A stretch of DNA of 64,000 bases, from assembly GCA_020744225.1 (NCBI GenBank), contig JAGMWG010000021.1, forward strand, positions 434,001 through 498,000, written 5' to 3'. The translations under genes were made by a program, and so were the position numbers. Under the pieces are notes generated by a model. The model was not told where the DNA came from, ran no database searches, and saw only the letters and a list, made by a program, of their open reading frames with translations. The DNA is from Paraphoma chrysanthemicola (lineage: Eukaryota; Ascomycota; Dothideomycetes; Pleosporales; Phaeosphaeriaceae). This document shows positions 1-11,440 of the stretch, piece after piece; position 1 is the stretch's first letter, and each line of letters begins with the position of its first letter.

Positions 1-281
1 CCATGTTCAGTGTCCCCATGCACGGGCGACGACGGCGGGTGGGATCGTATGGTCATTTCTACCTGCTGTTCCCGTGGCGAGGCGGCAGTGTGGGCAGGAC
101 TCTCAGTGTCGACAGACAGGGCGCGGATGCTGTTGCTGCCACTACCCAGACGGGGGCGTTTGCGTGTGAAGCTGGGGTCGGCGTCCTCCACAGGGTCGCG
201 ACGCGGCGGCGAGGCGGGCACGTTGCTTGCTGGCTCGTCTGCAGCGACGGGTTGCGCTAGATCATGGTCCCGTGCATGCAT
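1..281 (-). CDS. N-terminal fragment of a disordered protein, possibly a ubiquitin-specific protease (cut by window edge)
   Basis: The minus-strand frame reading left from an ATG at 281 stays open for 93 codons to the window edge and continues open upstream of the ATG, so the start is not certain. The translation is rich in Pro, Ala, Ser and Asp and contains a basic KRPRLGSGS stretch followed by SPREQQVEMTIRSHPPSSP. This resembles, from memory, the disordered N-terminus of large fungal ubiquitin C-terminal hydrolases (KRPRL...MTIR.PPSSP). The catalytic domain would lie outside the window, so function cannot be verified here. An acceptor-like CAG a few codons upstream of the ATG leaves room for an earlier exon. 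Confidence 0.45.
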   Translation of the reverse strand, partial: MHARDHDLAQPVAADEPASNVPASPPRRDPVEDADPSFTRKRPRLGSGSNSIRALSVDTESPAHTAASPREQQVEMTIRSHPPSSPVHGDTEH

Positions 282-957
282 GATCGGAGCGGGCGCCTGG
301 GTGTTTGCAAGAAGCGTGGCCGGCAGCACGGGGACGCGTGCGGGCAGGTGAAGCCAGGCGGAGGGCAAGCAGCTCTCAGGTACAGGCAGCAACGCACCTG
401 CAGCCTTGCTGGACAAGCGCCGCACTCGGTGGGGGCGGAGACGTGGCCGAAAAGGGTACCATGAGCTGCAGCGCCAGCAGACAGGTCGCGACTGCGACAA
501 TTGAAGCGGACTGAGGGCGATGTCGAGGGACGCTGCGCTCGAGACGCGTTATTGAATTCACAAAGTTCCCGGGACCCCCACTAGCAGAGCATAGCAGCCT
601 GAGACGTCATTGCTCATTGGCTCCACATCAACGGCTCGCTTCGCCTAGCGCGGACAGGGTTGGTGAACTGAGGAAGTTGCCATTAGCACGGACAGACTCA
701 AACATTCTCTACTGCACCTTGACATCTCCGGCAAAACACTCCAGCATGCGTTCGCGTGTGTTTGCGCCTGCATCACAACCTTTATTGCGCATTGAGGGCC
801 TCTAGGCAACCCAAACCAGATTCCCTCGCTCTAAACATCACATCTCATGTGACGTACCTCTGCATCGCACGAACACCTGTGTACCGGATGCCAGCAAACA
901 CACACATCTTCAATTCGAACACTATTTGTCGAGTTTGCCAACTCACCGGACGTGGCC
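282..957. other. Intergenic region upstream of pop3
   Basis: GC-rich between 282 and about 560, then AT-richer toward the pop3 start. It separates two divergent genes and presumably holds both promoters. Short open frames on both strands have no recognisable domain. No RNA gene seen. Confidence 0.5.
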
Positions 958-2014
958 ATGGCGCCTGCTGCAAAAAATAGCAAGCCGATCTTCAAAACAT
1001 CCTCGCCTTTCACAGAAACGAAATGGCATGCTAGTCCGCCAAGCACTGCACCATGCAGGTACTGACGACGGCAGGCCAGAAATATCGCCTCATGACCAAG
1101 ACATCATCCTTGACCTAGTTTGCAAGTAGGTACGACGCATGGGAGCGATGATCGTCAGGGTCTATCTAACGTGATACAGTCTACTCGCACCGCTAGGCGA
1201 GCATCGCAAAACACACATCCAACCATCCAAGGGAAAGAAGCGGAAGCGAAAGAGCCAGGAACAGAAGCACAGCGAAAACCAGAACGACACGTCTGCCCAG
1301 CATGATTCAACTCCACTGCCCGCACCAGAAATCGGCAAACACATCCTCGTCGGCATCAACAGCATAACCCGGCATCTAGAAGCCCTCGCCGCCAGAATCG
1401 CACCACCATCCATGCCAGTCGCAGCTTCGCGAAACGACCAACAACCCCAAGCAACCACGGATGACGACAATATGGACGACGTCGAAAATGATCCAAATCC
1501 CCTCAGCATCCTCATCCTCACACATCCTAAGCCCTCCCTCTCCCCATCCCACGCACACTTCCCAACACTCATCCACCTCTCCAACCTCCATCCACCATCA
1601 TCAACCACACCCTCGCCACCCACACTTCTGATTCCTCTAGCCACGCCCAGCGACGCCCGTCTCGCGTCAACACTGCACATTCCGCGCGTCGGCGCACTCG
1701 CCATTTTTGCGGGCGCGCCTGGCGCAAAGGCGCTGGAGGAATTTGTGCGGGAGAAGGTGGATGTGACGGAGTGTCGGTGGGTGGATGAGGCGATGGGGGC
1801 GGAGTGGAGGGGAGTGAATGTTAAATGTGAGGGGATGGGTGTGGGGAAGATTGGGAAGGGGGAAGCAATGCATGACGAGGAGGGAGGAAAAGAGGGGAAG
1901 GGGAAGGCAACGAAAGACGAGAAGGGTGGAAAAGAGGAGAAGACTAAAATGCCCGGGGCGGGAGAGAAGGTAGGGAAGAAGAACAAGGTAGAGGGCAAGG
2001 CGATGAAGACGTGA
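958..2014 (+). CDS. pop3: RNase P / RNase MRP subunit Pop3
   Basis: Three exons, 958-1025, 1075-1125 and 1180-2014, give 317 residues. Pop3 is a protein subunit of nuclear RNase P and RNase MRP, which mature tRNA 5' ends and rRNA precursors. The N-terminus reads SPFTETKWPEISPHDQ then ILDLVCNLLAPLGEHRKTH, followed by a lysine-rich PSKGKKRKRK stretch, LVGINSITRHLEALAAR, and a domain ending LHIPRVGALAIFAGAPGAKALEEF. These are the family's landmark blocks in the expected order. The C-terminal 60 residues are a Lys/Glu/Gly-rich low-complexity tail. The second intron (54 nt) has a clean CTAAC branch site. The first intron (49 nt) appears to be GC-AG, because only that choice gives the conserved TKWPEIS junction. 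The gene converges on the F-box gene at 2615. Confidence 0.87.
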
Positions 2015-2614
2015 CCAAAAAGGCTTACGTTTTAAAAGGAAGCGTCTTCCGAGTCACATAATCGAGAGCATGGAAACCAAAAAATATGAAGTGATGATGA
2101 TGATAATGTTTCGTCTATACACACCAAACTCCCCCTCTCACTACTAATCCCACTCGACACATCCATCCCATCCCATAAATCCAAGTCCCTTATATCGCCA
2201 GCCCAATCCCTATTCGTCGTCAATGACGTGGTAAATTCCCCCGTCGCAAAAAAATGCCTAACAATATATGGAGGGGGGGGATCAATATCCAAAGCCGTCC
2301 AAAAGGGCTTGCGTGTGTCATGGATGCAACAAAACGCCCTGGGTATGCAAGATTCCATGTTTCGTTGGCAGGTGGTATCAACAACAGATAATGCTTCCTG
2401 AGCATGTAAGTTTTACGACTTTGGCTGGGCTGTAGTGCGTGTATTGTCGCGGGCATATTGACGACGATGCCTGCCTCTGCCGTCATCGATGCGTTGCTTG
2501 TTCGCCATCGTCCATCGAGGCCGATTGTCGGTCCTCTGCAACATGATAAACCGTCATTAAATCTCCTCGGTCGAGGATCCGTGTGTTGAAGTCGGTAATG
2601 TGATATATATCTCA
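2015..2614. other. Convergent 3' intergenic region
   Basis: Tail-to-tail gap between pop3 and the F-box/WD40 gene. It holds AT-rich and short G-run sequence compatible with 3' UTRs of both genes. I see no gene in it. Confidence 0.5.
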
Positions 2615-4828
2615 TCAAGCTTCGCCGGCGTCGGCCATGGTAATGTCGCCTGCACTGTCGGCGTGTACAACAAGTGGTGACGTGGCGGGTAATATGGCAG
2701 ACCGTGGGCGGCTGTATTCGGCATCGAGGTGGTCCGGCATGCTTGCGGGGCTGGCAGAGCGCGAGTGGTCTTCTTCTGGAGGTGGTGAGAAGTCCCACAC
2801 CTCCATGATTGTACGCCCGCCGCGACTTGCCATGATGACGGCCTTCTCTTCCTCGAACACTACTCTCCACACCGCCTCTGCAGGGCTACTCAACTCGCGC
2901 ACAAGCGTCCCGTTCTTCACGTCCCACACCTTGACTCGACCGTCGCTCCCGCCACTAACGATTCTCGTGTTGTCGAATTGCAAGCTGGTGACACTGTTGT
3001 CGTGCGCAGCTAATCGGTGAATAGCTTGGTAGTTGGCGAGGCTCCACACGCGGACCGAGCCGTCTGATCCGCCCGTGACAAGAATATCTTCTCGCATTTG
3101 GAGTTGGCCGACAAGGGAAGTGTGCCCTTGTAGCACGGCCAGGCATTTTCTGCACGTGAGGGTTAGTAATGGAAAGCATTAGGTGACACAAATAAACTCA
3201 CCCATCATTTGGATCCCATATCCGGACACTGGTGTCCAAACTACCCGTCGCGATCTTTTTTCCATCAAAGGCGATGGCGTAAATCTGGCTAAAATGCCCG
3301 GTCAAAGTGCGCAGGCATTTGCCCTCCGATATGCTCCAGATCTTGGCGGTTGTGTCATAGCTTCCAGACACTACCATGTCACCGTGGATCTCGAGACATC
3401 TGACACTGGCTTGGTGCCCTATGAGAACATGCTTGCACATGCCCTTTTTAAGGTCCCATATTCGGAGCGTGGTGTCCCGCGAGCCAGAGATGGCAGTATT
3501 GGCATCGGACATCTTCAGACATCGCACTGTTGAAGTGTGACCGCGTAGTGTAAATTGAGGATAACTGCTGTTGTTAGAATCATTGTGAGTGAGATTTGTC
3601 AGATACTCACCCTGTCTCGAGGTTCCACACCCGCACATCGCGGTCGCACCCACCACTCACCAGAAGATCGCCCCACGGCACCATGGCCCACACGCCCATC
3701 ACGTGTCCTTGAAGCGTCTTTTGGTGGTCGCCAACTGTGTCGAAGACGTGGATCTTTGCGTTGTCAAGCGCAACCACAATGTACTTCTTGGTGAGGTGCA
3801 AGCTTGTCACTACTCCTTGATCGGGCGTAATCTGGCGCGCATCGCACCTTCCGCCGTTGCGCCATGCCGTCTCGACCATATATCGCTGCTTGAAGTGTGA
3901 TCGATAGGTAATGGTCTTGGGTCGCCGCTGAGACGCTGTGCGCTTCGCCCCGCGGTCGAGACTTTGTGTGCGCAGCCCCTCGATGCTGCCGCTAGCTGAG
4001 CCAACCTCCAAGTGATCTTTTGAAGCAATCTCCTCCTGTCTTGAATGACGGTCTCCGCTGGGCGACCCGGACCTCGGCTCTGCGACCTCCATCTCGTCGC
4101 TGGGCGACCCTTCGCTACGCTCTTCCCTGGTCAGACCTCGGAAAGAGTACTTTTGGCACAACAGTCTCCACGCGCCGTCGTCGTTGACTAGCTCGCGCCA
4201 CTTCTTGGAGACTTGCGAGGCTCGTGAGAGAGTGGTGGGGTCATCTACGCACTCGAGGATCTGCACTTCGCATTAGCGTGCACCTGACGTGCATGTGACA
4301 TAAGACGGAACGTACTCTCAGGCACAGCTCCGTGGGCAGAATCATGAAGGGGTCCTTCTTCAATCGGGGGCTGACAAACTCGGCGACGAAGCTCAACTCC
4401 TGGCTGTCGCACAAATTCAGCAGTTCGCCCAGCAGCCGCAGCCGCTCTGCGCGGTTCATGTCACTGAAATGTGCACGAATGTCTTTGATGTGCGAGTCTT
4501 CATATTCGGCAGCGGTGCTCCAGTCCGGCACTCGTTGGGTCGGCGTCGGACTCGGCGCAGGTGTGGGCGGAGAGGCGGGCGCTGACGGGAGGAGGTTGTG
4601 CGGTATTGTGGAGGTCAAGGGACTCGTGGGCGTGATTATGGGCCGTGGTGCTCCTGAGCGCGACATCCTGCTGGGCTTGCGGGCGTGGGCGGCTGGAGAG
4701 GAGAACATGGCGGCTCGCGAGGACGAGGCCGTGGCAGAGGCGGCCATGTCGGTGTCTGAGTCGTCAATCTGGACGTTTGAGCCATGTGGACCGTCTCGTT
4801 GAGACGTAAAGTAGTCGTCGTGCTCCAT
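2615..4828 (-). CDS. cdc4: F-box/WD40 protein of Cdc4/Pop1/FBXW7 type (SCF substrate receptor)
   Basis: Exons 4828-4316, 4260-3611, 3564-3202 and 3149-2615 encode 686 residues. The protein should select phosphorylated substrates for the SCF ubiquitin ligase in the nucleus. Order: Ser/Pro-rich disordered N-terminus (to about 100), a dimerisation-like helical segment, an F-box (MILPTELCLRILECVDDP...ASQVSKKWRELV), a charged linker, then about seven WD40 repeats with blades such as VSGGCDRDVRVWNLETG, ISGSRDTTLRIWDL and VTGGSDGSVRVWSL, and a disordered tail. Introns are 45-55 nt; the second has a tandem NAGNAG acceptor (3565 or 3568) that would add or omit one residue. The short N-terminus and blade wording fit Cdc4/Pop1 better than Met30/SconB; that paralog choice is the less certain part. 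Confidence 0.88.
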
Positions 4829-6576
4829 GAGGGCTGGCGGAGACTGGCGGTTCGTTCAGACGTCAGGGTCCGCACACTCAACGTGGTGGTGCGCGCGTGG
4901 GCGGGGGCTGCAAACGGGTGCACGCGGTGGACAGACGGCCGTAGGAGCGTAGACATGCACCGCTGGGCGCAAAGGAAGCCGGAGGACGGTCGAGGCGGAG
5001 AGGATGCGGAGGTGTTTCGTCTGCTTCAGGGCTCGAGTGGATGCAGGCACGATGGCACAGGCCTCAAGGGGCAGCGAAGCACGGCGCCGCACGAGAATGC
5101 AGAAGAGACAAGGGGTATCACGCGCAAACACAGCAGCAAAGCAAGGTGAAGAGCGAATGCAGCGGAGTGGTGACGCTGCTCAGGAACGGCGATCAAGAGG
5201 TCAGAGTCGCCAAGGCCCGATTCATCAGTGGATCCGTCCGCATCGATTTCCAAGCTTCACCCAGCACGACTCTCGTCACATCCGCGCGGTCCCTGCGTCA
5301 ATCCTGCTTTGCCCTACCCAAGTACGCTACTGCTACTGCTACCACCATGGCGCTGCTGAGCTTACAAACTTCATCTATCCAACACCGTCTCATCGCCGCA
5401 GCTGCAACGCGTCCCCTGAGTTGCCAAAATTAGGGCTCCGCTTCAAACGCCCGCCTCTTGGTCAGGAGATCAGGGCGTGTCTCATACTAACCTTGGGGCT
5501 CTTGTGCCACCCACCACTGCCTTAATCTGCTGCTATTACACACATCTCGCAGTAGTCTGGATGCTTCGAGGCCAGAGGTGGCCAACATGACGCACACGCA
5601 CGTGAGCCTCGAACCCATGTTCAATTTATTGCCTTGTGCCGACTTGGGCGCTACAGCTCGGATCATGGTGGAACACCACAGCGCTTGTAATGCTTTGCAT
5701 TGAGCTCTGGACAGTGTGCCTATCCAAACCGCAGATTAGGAACTCCAAGCCAGATTGATCATGTCCCAAATGTGGCCCGCAATAAATCGTCTCAACTTCT
5801 CGGCGGTTGCATGTTGCACGCGAGGCACGCCCTCACAGCCGCTCATGAGGTTGAGGAACCTCGACGCATGAACCTCTTTGCAGGACGCCTTGCATGTGCA
5901 CATAATCTTCATGTGCTCAAGCAGCGAGCGATGTGGTGGCAGTATGGACACTTGGTATCCGCAGTATGCACCGTTGGTACGCCAAGAAACGAGCAAGCTG
6001 TTGAAAGCATGCCCTGGTCTCTCTCGCCTCTCTAAACCAAGCGGGTTTGGTGCAAGCCGACAGACTCAGTCTTTGCATAAAGCTTCATGTCTTCACGCTC
6101 CTGTGAGTACAAGATGGTAGCTTCAGCTTTAGAGAACTTGGTACAGACGTGTTCGAGTGAGTTGTCACAGTATTAGTTCATTCAGCTTGAGCAGCTCGAT
6201 GCATGACGGTGCGCCTTGTCGTTACTACTTCTGCTCTTGTGACCAGTCAAAATTTCTCCAGTAAGGATGGCTCAATTCCGTCGACATGCATCAAAATAAA
6301 GCGAAGAGCATCACCATGAAAGTAATTTGACCACAAGATCTGCATGCGGCAAAGCGATTGCTGGTTCCGCTCTGTCGGCGGTTGCCCGAAGACCCTAGAG
6401 AAGCACGCAATTTCCTCGGCGCGTCATTGGATCCATCACTGCTGCGTTCCCTTCACTTTTCTGGAGAAGGGTTCAGCCGTTAGTAATTCAGACGAGTAGC
6501 GTCATCATGGAGCTCTACACGCCCTTCTCCACTTCTACCAGCATCCGCCTCTGTCACTTTGAGGTTGTTCGCAGCC
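4829..6576. other. 1.7-kb intergenic region
   Basis: Divergent spacer between the F-box gene and the acetyltransferase gene. It contains several short open frames (for example 5004-5525) with no domain, no protein-like composition and no splice continuity. No tRNA, rRNA or repeat recognised. It likely holds both promoters and 5' UTRs. Confidence 0.45.
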
Positions 6577-8213
6577 ATGAGCGTCCCTCGTAGTTTACTG
6601 AGCTTCACACGAGCCGCACGACCATCAACGCTGCCATGCCGCACACCGAGATCGGCGCAACCGTCGATACTCCACACTAGACAGCAGTCGAACCAGGCGA
6701 CGAGGAGGATACACCAACAAGCACCCCGCAAAGCACAAGAGGCCGTTGCTTTCCAAGAAGGCGCAGAGCCCGAGTCGACCAACCCCGCGCTGTCGTTCCC
6801 GTGCCTCGATGCACACGAGTCCCGTTCTGCCTCTCTCTCGAAACGCTCTCTCTCAGGCCCAGAGCCTTCGTATACGTCTGGTCACACGCTGAATTTCCAC
6901 TCGCGACAGCCAATTCTACTAGATTGGGGCGGTATTCTACCCGAATTCAACATCGCCTACGAAACATGGGGAAACTTGAATCAGGAAAAGAGCAATGCCA
7001 TCTTGCTGCACACCGGGCTGTCAGCCTCGAGTCATGCGCATAGCACAGAAACAAACACCAAGCCGGGGTGGTGGGAGAAGTTCATCGGTCCCGGGAAGCC
7101 GCTTGATACCAACAAATACTTTGTTATCTGCACAAACGTAATTGGAGGCTGCTATGGCTCGACTGGACCTTCCTCCATCGATCCTGCAAATGGCGAGCGA
7201 TATGCGACAAGATTTCCGATCCTGACAATGGAGGATATGGTGCGCGCGCAATTTCGATTGCTGGACAACTTGGGCATTCAGAAGCTGTATGCAAGCGTCG
7301 GCTCAAGCATGGGCGGCATGCAGAGTCTTGCGGCAGGAACGCTGTTCTCGGACCGCGTGGGTCGCATCGTCAGTATCAGCGGCTGTGCACGAAGCCATCC
7401 TTATAGCATTGCTATGAGGCATACGCAACGACAAGGTAAGCTGCACGAGGCTACTGCGCCACGACACACAATGACTGACATCTGACAGTGCTTATGATGG
7501 ATCCGAACTGGGCTCGGGGATTTTACTATGACGGTGTTCCCCCACATGGCGGGATGAAACTGGCCCGTGAGATCGCGACTGTCACGTACCGAAGCGGGCC
7601 AGAATGGGAGATGCGATTTGGCCGAAGACGCGCGGACCCATCGCGGCCACCAGCTCTATGCCCGGACTTCCTCATTGAGACTTATCTCGATCACGCTGGA
7701 GAGAAGTGGTGTCTGGAGTACGACCCGAACAGTTTGCTGTACGTTTCGAAGGCAATGGACCTGTTCGACCTCGGCCAAGAGCACCGCAATCGCATCAACG
7801 AGGTACGCCGTACAAACAGTGGCAAAATCCAGGCGTATCTCGATGGAAAAGCGGTGCAACCAGAAGCCAGTGACGCGTGCAGTCTCACCCTACCAGATCA
7901 GCCCTATGAAGAGAAAGAACAACCGGCAGAGTTTGACGCGAGTGCCGTTGAGGCTGACGGGCACGAGCCGCCAGCCGACTTAGTGGCCGGGCTCAAACCT
8001 CTGGCGAACACCCCGGCACTAGTGCTGGGTGTAGCAAGTGACATCTTGTTCCCCGCATGGCAGCAGCGCGAGATTGCGACTACGCTGAAGCGCACGGGAA
8101 ACAAAAATGTTACGCACATTGAACTCGGTGAAGAGAAGAGCCTGTTCGGCCACGACACTTTCCTGCTCGATCTGGAAAACGTCGGCGGTGCCGTCAAGAG
8201 TTTCCTGGGCTGA
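6577..8213 (+). CDS. cysA: Serine O-acetyltransferase of the MetX/homoserine acetyltransferase family, mitochondrial
   Basis: Exons 6577-7435 and 7489-8213 encode 527 residues. The alpha/beta-hydrolase fold acyltransferase uses acetyl-CoA; in fungi this subgroup makes O-acetylserine for cysteine synthesis, whereas the Met2 subgroup acetylates homoserine. I favour the serine enzyme because the oxyanion region reads NVIGGCYGSTGPSSIDP, not the GSPYGSASP type, and because the first 60 residues are an Arg/Ser/Ala-rich mitochondrial-type presequence (CysA/Cys2 is mitochondrial). The nucleophile Ser lies in GSSMGG (about residue 244); the other triad members are in GVASDILFP and FGHDTF near the C-terminus. 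ATG 6577 is used; a TTG 18 nt upstream is not a likely start. An acidic insertion around residues 430-450 is a lineage feature. Substrate assignment is inferred from motif memory. Confidence 0.8.
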
Positions 8214-8912
8214 AAACTGTCTGCCAAAAAGTCTTGAGCATTTTGCGCCCACATCTATGGTTGCTCAGCTCGTTCATTTCACGATGTGACTGTCATTTTA
8301 AGCGTGCATTGCGAGGCGTTGATTGGATTTTGAACGGGCCACGAGCACAGGGATCTGCAACTCTATTTTCAAATGTAGACGCGAGTCAATGCAGCACAAT
8401 CGCACAGCGCCCTGTCACTTTGCGTGAGAACCATGAAGCTTATCTACCTCTCGAGCACCGCCGGTATCAAGACGCAGCATCGCTTTCCGAGCGAGCCATA
8501 CACAGTGCTCCACCGGCCGTCGAAGACTAAGCAGGCAGGTGAGACATGTCCAACCCCGAGTCCGACCGTGTACACGCACGGTCGGCAAACTGTGGGGAAC
8601 GTAAGATGGTCCAAGATGGGCCGCGGGAGAGGCTGATCCATGGCTGGAAAGTGCTGCGGCGCAGCGCTTGCACAGGGAACGAGGCCGAAGAGGGAAACAA
8701 CAGGGTCGCTCCTACATCCGCGATTGGCTCCCTTTATTGCCCCTCGCACAAGGCCCCGCCCTTGACAGATCCCCTGCTGTTGGTGTCTTGGCTTCACGAG
8801 ATTCATTATTGCCCGCGCGCCGCCAATCTGGTAGGCTTCGTGTTCTGGATCCTTTGTTCTCTTCAATTCTCGATTCACCATTTCTAGGGTTCGGACGTTC
8901 GCCAGCGGAATC
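8214..8912. other. Intergenic region upstream of sugar porter
   Basis: Head-to-tail spacer of about 700 nt. It includes the 3' UTR of the acetyltransferase gene and the promoter of the transporter. Short open frames are unconvincing; no other feature seen. Confidence 0.45.
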
Positions 8913-10641
8913 ATGGCGCACGTGCATAATGATAGCATGAGCACGGATAAGAAGGACAGCTTCTCGGCGGAACAGATCTCGGAGGTCAACAGCGCGTCGT
9001 CTGGCGAAGATGGCGACGAGCATCGCACGCTGTGGCAGAACGTCAAGAAGTATCGGAAAGTCACGTACATTACGTTTGGCCTCACCTCTGCGATCTTGCT
9101 TTACGGATACGACAATGTCGTGGTTGGCACCATTTCGGCCATGCCAGTTTTCCAGTAGGTTCAGCCACGCGGGTTGTAGTGTCGTCCTGTGGGTGAATGC
9201 TAATAATGCCCTCAGAAAAGACTTTGGTATATTCTACGAAGGAAAATGGATCTTACCTTCGACGTGGCTTGCGCTCTGGAACGTCGCATCTCCAATTGGT
9301 GCCATGGTCGGATCCCTATTTGGTGGATGGCTGCAAGACAAGATTGGACGAAGACGCGCCTTGGCCATATCATCCTTCCTCTCCGCCATCGGCGTCGCAA
9401 TCATGTACATCTCGTACCTCCCGGCCGACATCACCGGCCGACGAGTCGCATTTTTGATGGGCAAGTTCTTCCAAGGAGGCGCGATTGGCGCAGTCATGGC
9501 AGCAACACAAACCTACATGTCCGAGATTCTACCACCTGCGCTGCGAGGCTCTGGAATGGCCTTCTTCCCCGCCTTTACACTTCTCGGTCAATTGACTGGC
9601 GCGCTGGTTATCTACGGGGCGCTCAATCGCGACAAGGGTTACGCAGTCGCTTTCGGCTCGCAATGGCCCTTTTCGTTTGTGCCGATCGTTGTTGCATTTT
9701 TGATTCCAGAATCGCCCGCCTGGTATGTTCGTAGGCGCATGATGGATAAAGCTTTCAAGGCACAAGCTCGTCTTGATCCTCCCGGTGTCAATACCCAGAC
9801 TGTGATCGACAAGCTCCTCAAAGACATCGAGCACGAAGAGCTGTCCAACAAGGCAACATTCATGGAGTGTTTCCACAAGAGGAATTTCCGTCGAACCTTC
9901 ATCATCATGTGGGCGAATGCTTTGACTGCCATTTTCGGCCTCCAGCTGCTGGCCAAGGCGTCGTACTTCTTGCAGCTCATCAACATGAAGCCCGGAACGT
10001 CGATAATTTTCTTGATCTTGGGTATCGTGCTGGGCTTGATTGCAAATGTCATCTCCATCTGGGTCATGGCACGTATTGGGCGCCGGCCACTTGTCGTCAT
10101 CACTCTGCTCATCTCAGCACTGCTGTGGGCATCCATGGGCATTGCAAACTGCACCAAGATTGTTCCCGCAGTCACATGGTACGTTGTCACCTACATATAT
10201 GAATTGTATCAAATCAATACTAACCCCCTTGACAGGTGGACAGCCGCATCAATGATGCTCACCATTATCGTCTGCGGCGTCGGCGTCTGGCCCGCTTCGT
10301 TCGCCATCGCAGCCGAAACCTCGTCTCTCCAGCTCCGCGCCAAGTCTCAAGGCATCGGGTGGTTCGTTTCCGCCCTGTCGTCCACAGCTGCTGGTCTTGC
10401 TCTCCCATATGTGTTCAATCCCGACGAAGGCAATCTTAGAGGCAAGACGGGCTTCACATATGCTGCGAGTTGCCTGATTGGCGCGGCGATCAGCTGGTAC
10501 ATTATCCCCGAGATGAAGGGCCGGAATGTGAATGACATTGATCGCATGTTTGAGGAAGGAATTCCGGCGCGGAAATTCAAGAGCTGGAGATCAAGTGAGG
10601 CAACAAGCGCGCCGAGTGCGCCGGTGCAGACGTGGGTGTAG
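8913..10641 (+). CDS. MFS sugar porter (hexose/alpha-glucoside transporter type)
   Basis: Exons 8913-9154, 9216-10178 and 10236-10641 encode 536 residues, the normal length for the family. A plasma-membrane sugar:proton symporter is expected, with twelve membrane segments. Diagnostic motifs: LLYGYDNVVVGTI in TM1, GGWLQDKIGRRRAL after TM2 (GR[KR] signature), PESPAWYVRRRM before the central loop, ARIGRRPLVV in the second half and a PEMKGRNVNDID end resembling PETKG. The second intron (57 nt, CTAAC, GACAG) is divisible by three and lacks a stop, so unspliced mRNA would insert 19 residues near TM9; its signals mark it as a genuine intron. The N-terminus is 40 hydrophilic residues. Substrate cannot be read from sequence. 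Confidence 0.9.
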
Positions 10642-11440
10642 GTGTTAAACATGCCGCTTTTTTTGGGTTATGGGATATGTCTAGGCTTGGGTCACGGTCG
10701 TTTGGCGCAAGAGGATATTGGAAGCGTGGGCGGATTTCTCGCAATGCTTTGTTTCGTTTTGCTAGATATCCCGGCCTCGAAAGTGTCGCTAGTTCAATTA
10801 CATCCTGTTGTTCAAACACAGAGATTGAGAAATGGACTTTATTCAAGGTATTGTCGCATCGCACGGTAAATACTTGCTCTTACTCAAGTCATGGTTAAGA
10901 CAGGTGTGTTCGAGGCGAGGGTAGCGCACAGACAATTGTGGTCTTGCGTCTCCATGATGGTAGCGGGGAGCTTTATCGTCTCCTTCTCAACTTCCGGCCT
11001 CTTCGATGGTCTTTTTGATTCCGCTATGGACATTATGCTGCGGCGGGTTATGGTCTCTGATCCCACGATAAAGCTGGTGGCGCTTGTGCATAGCCGTGGG
11101 GCGGGATGGTGGTGCGGCTGGAAGCAAGCAGGCAGCATCGCGTTATTTCATCTCTGTTGTCTTACATATCTATAGTATAGCAAACTTACCTGTACGCGAT
11201 GGCGAGCGATCTCCCTCAGCTCACATACAGTCACTAAAAGCTTTCCTTGGGCGCTGTACGTATGATGGTCATCGAGTCTCAAGAAACAATTGCAACACCG
11301 CGAGGTCCGGGAAAGAGTTGCAATTGGAACGAACAAAAGTAAATCCGAGGCAGAAGAAGTTACGTCGTCCTAGGTAAAACATCAGATGTTTACATTGATA
11401 ACCTAGCGGACTAGCAATCTCGAATTTTACGACAGATGGC
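10642..11440. other. Intergenic region, tail to tail
   Basis: Convergent spacer between the transporter and the LysM/CBM18 gene. A minus-strand frame at 10884-11138 and a plus frame at 10891-11175 overlap each other; neither has a domain or clear coding character. No RNA gene seen. Confidence 0.4.

Noticed and set aside
7436..7488. Reading the acetyltransferase as two separate genes
   Set aside because: A 53-nt intron with consensus ends joins the halves exactly between conserved motifs of one enzyme.
10179..10235. Treating the in-frame segment of the sugar porter as coding
   Set aside because: It has GTACGT, CTAAC and ACAG signals and interrupts a membrane helix, so it is an intron despite its length being divisible by three.
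10884..11175. Overlapping opposite-strand frames that might be a small gene
   Set aside because: Neither frame has a domain, and both lie in a convergent 3' spacer.
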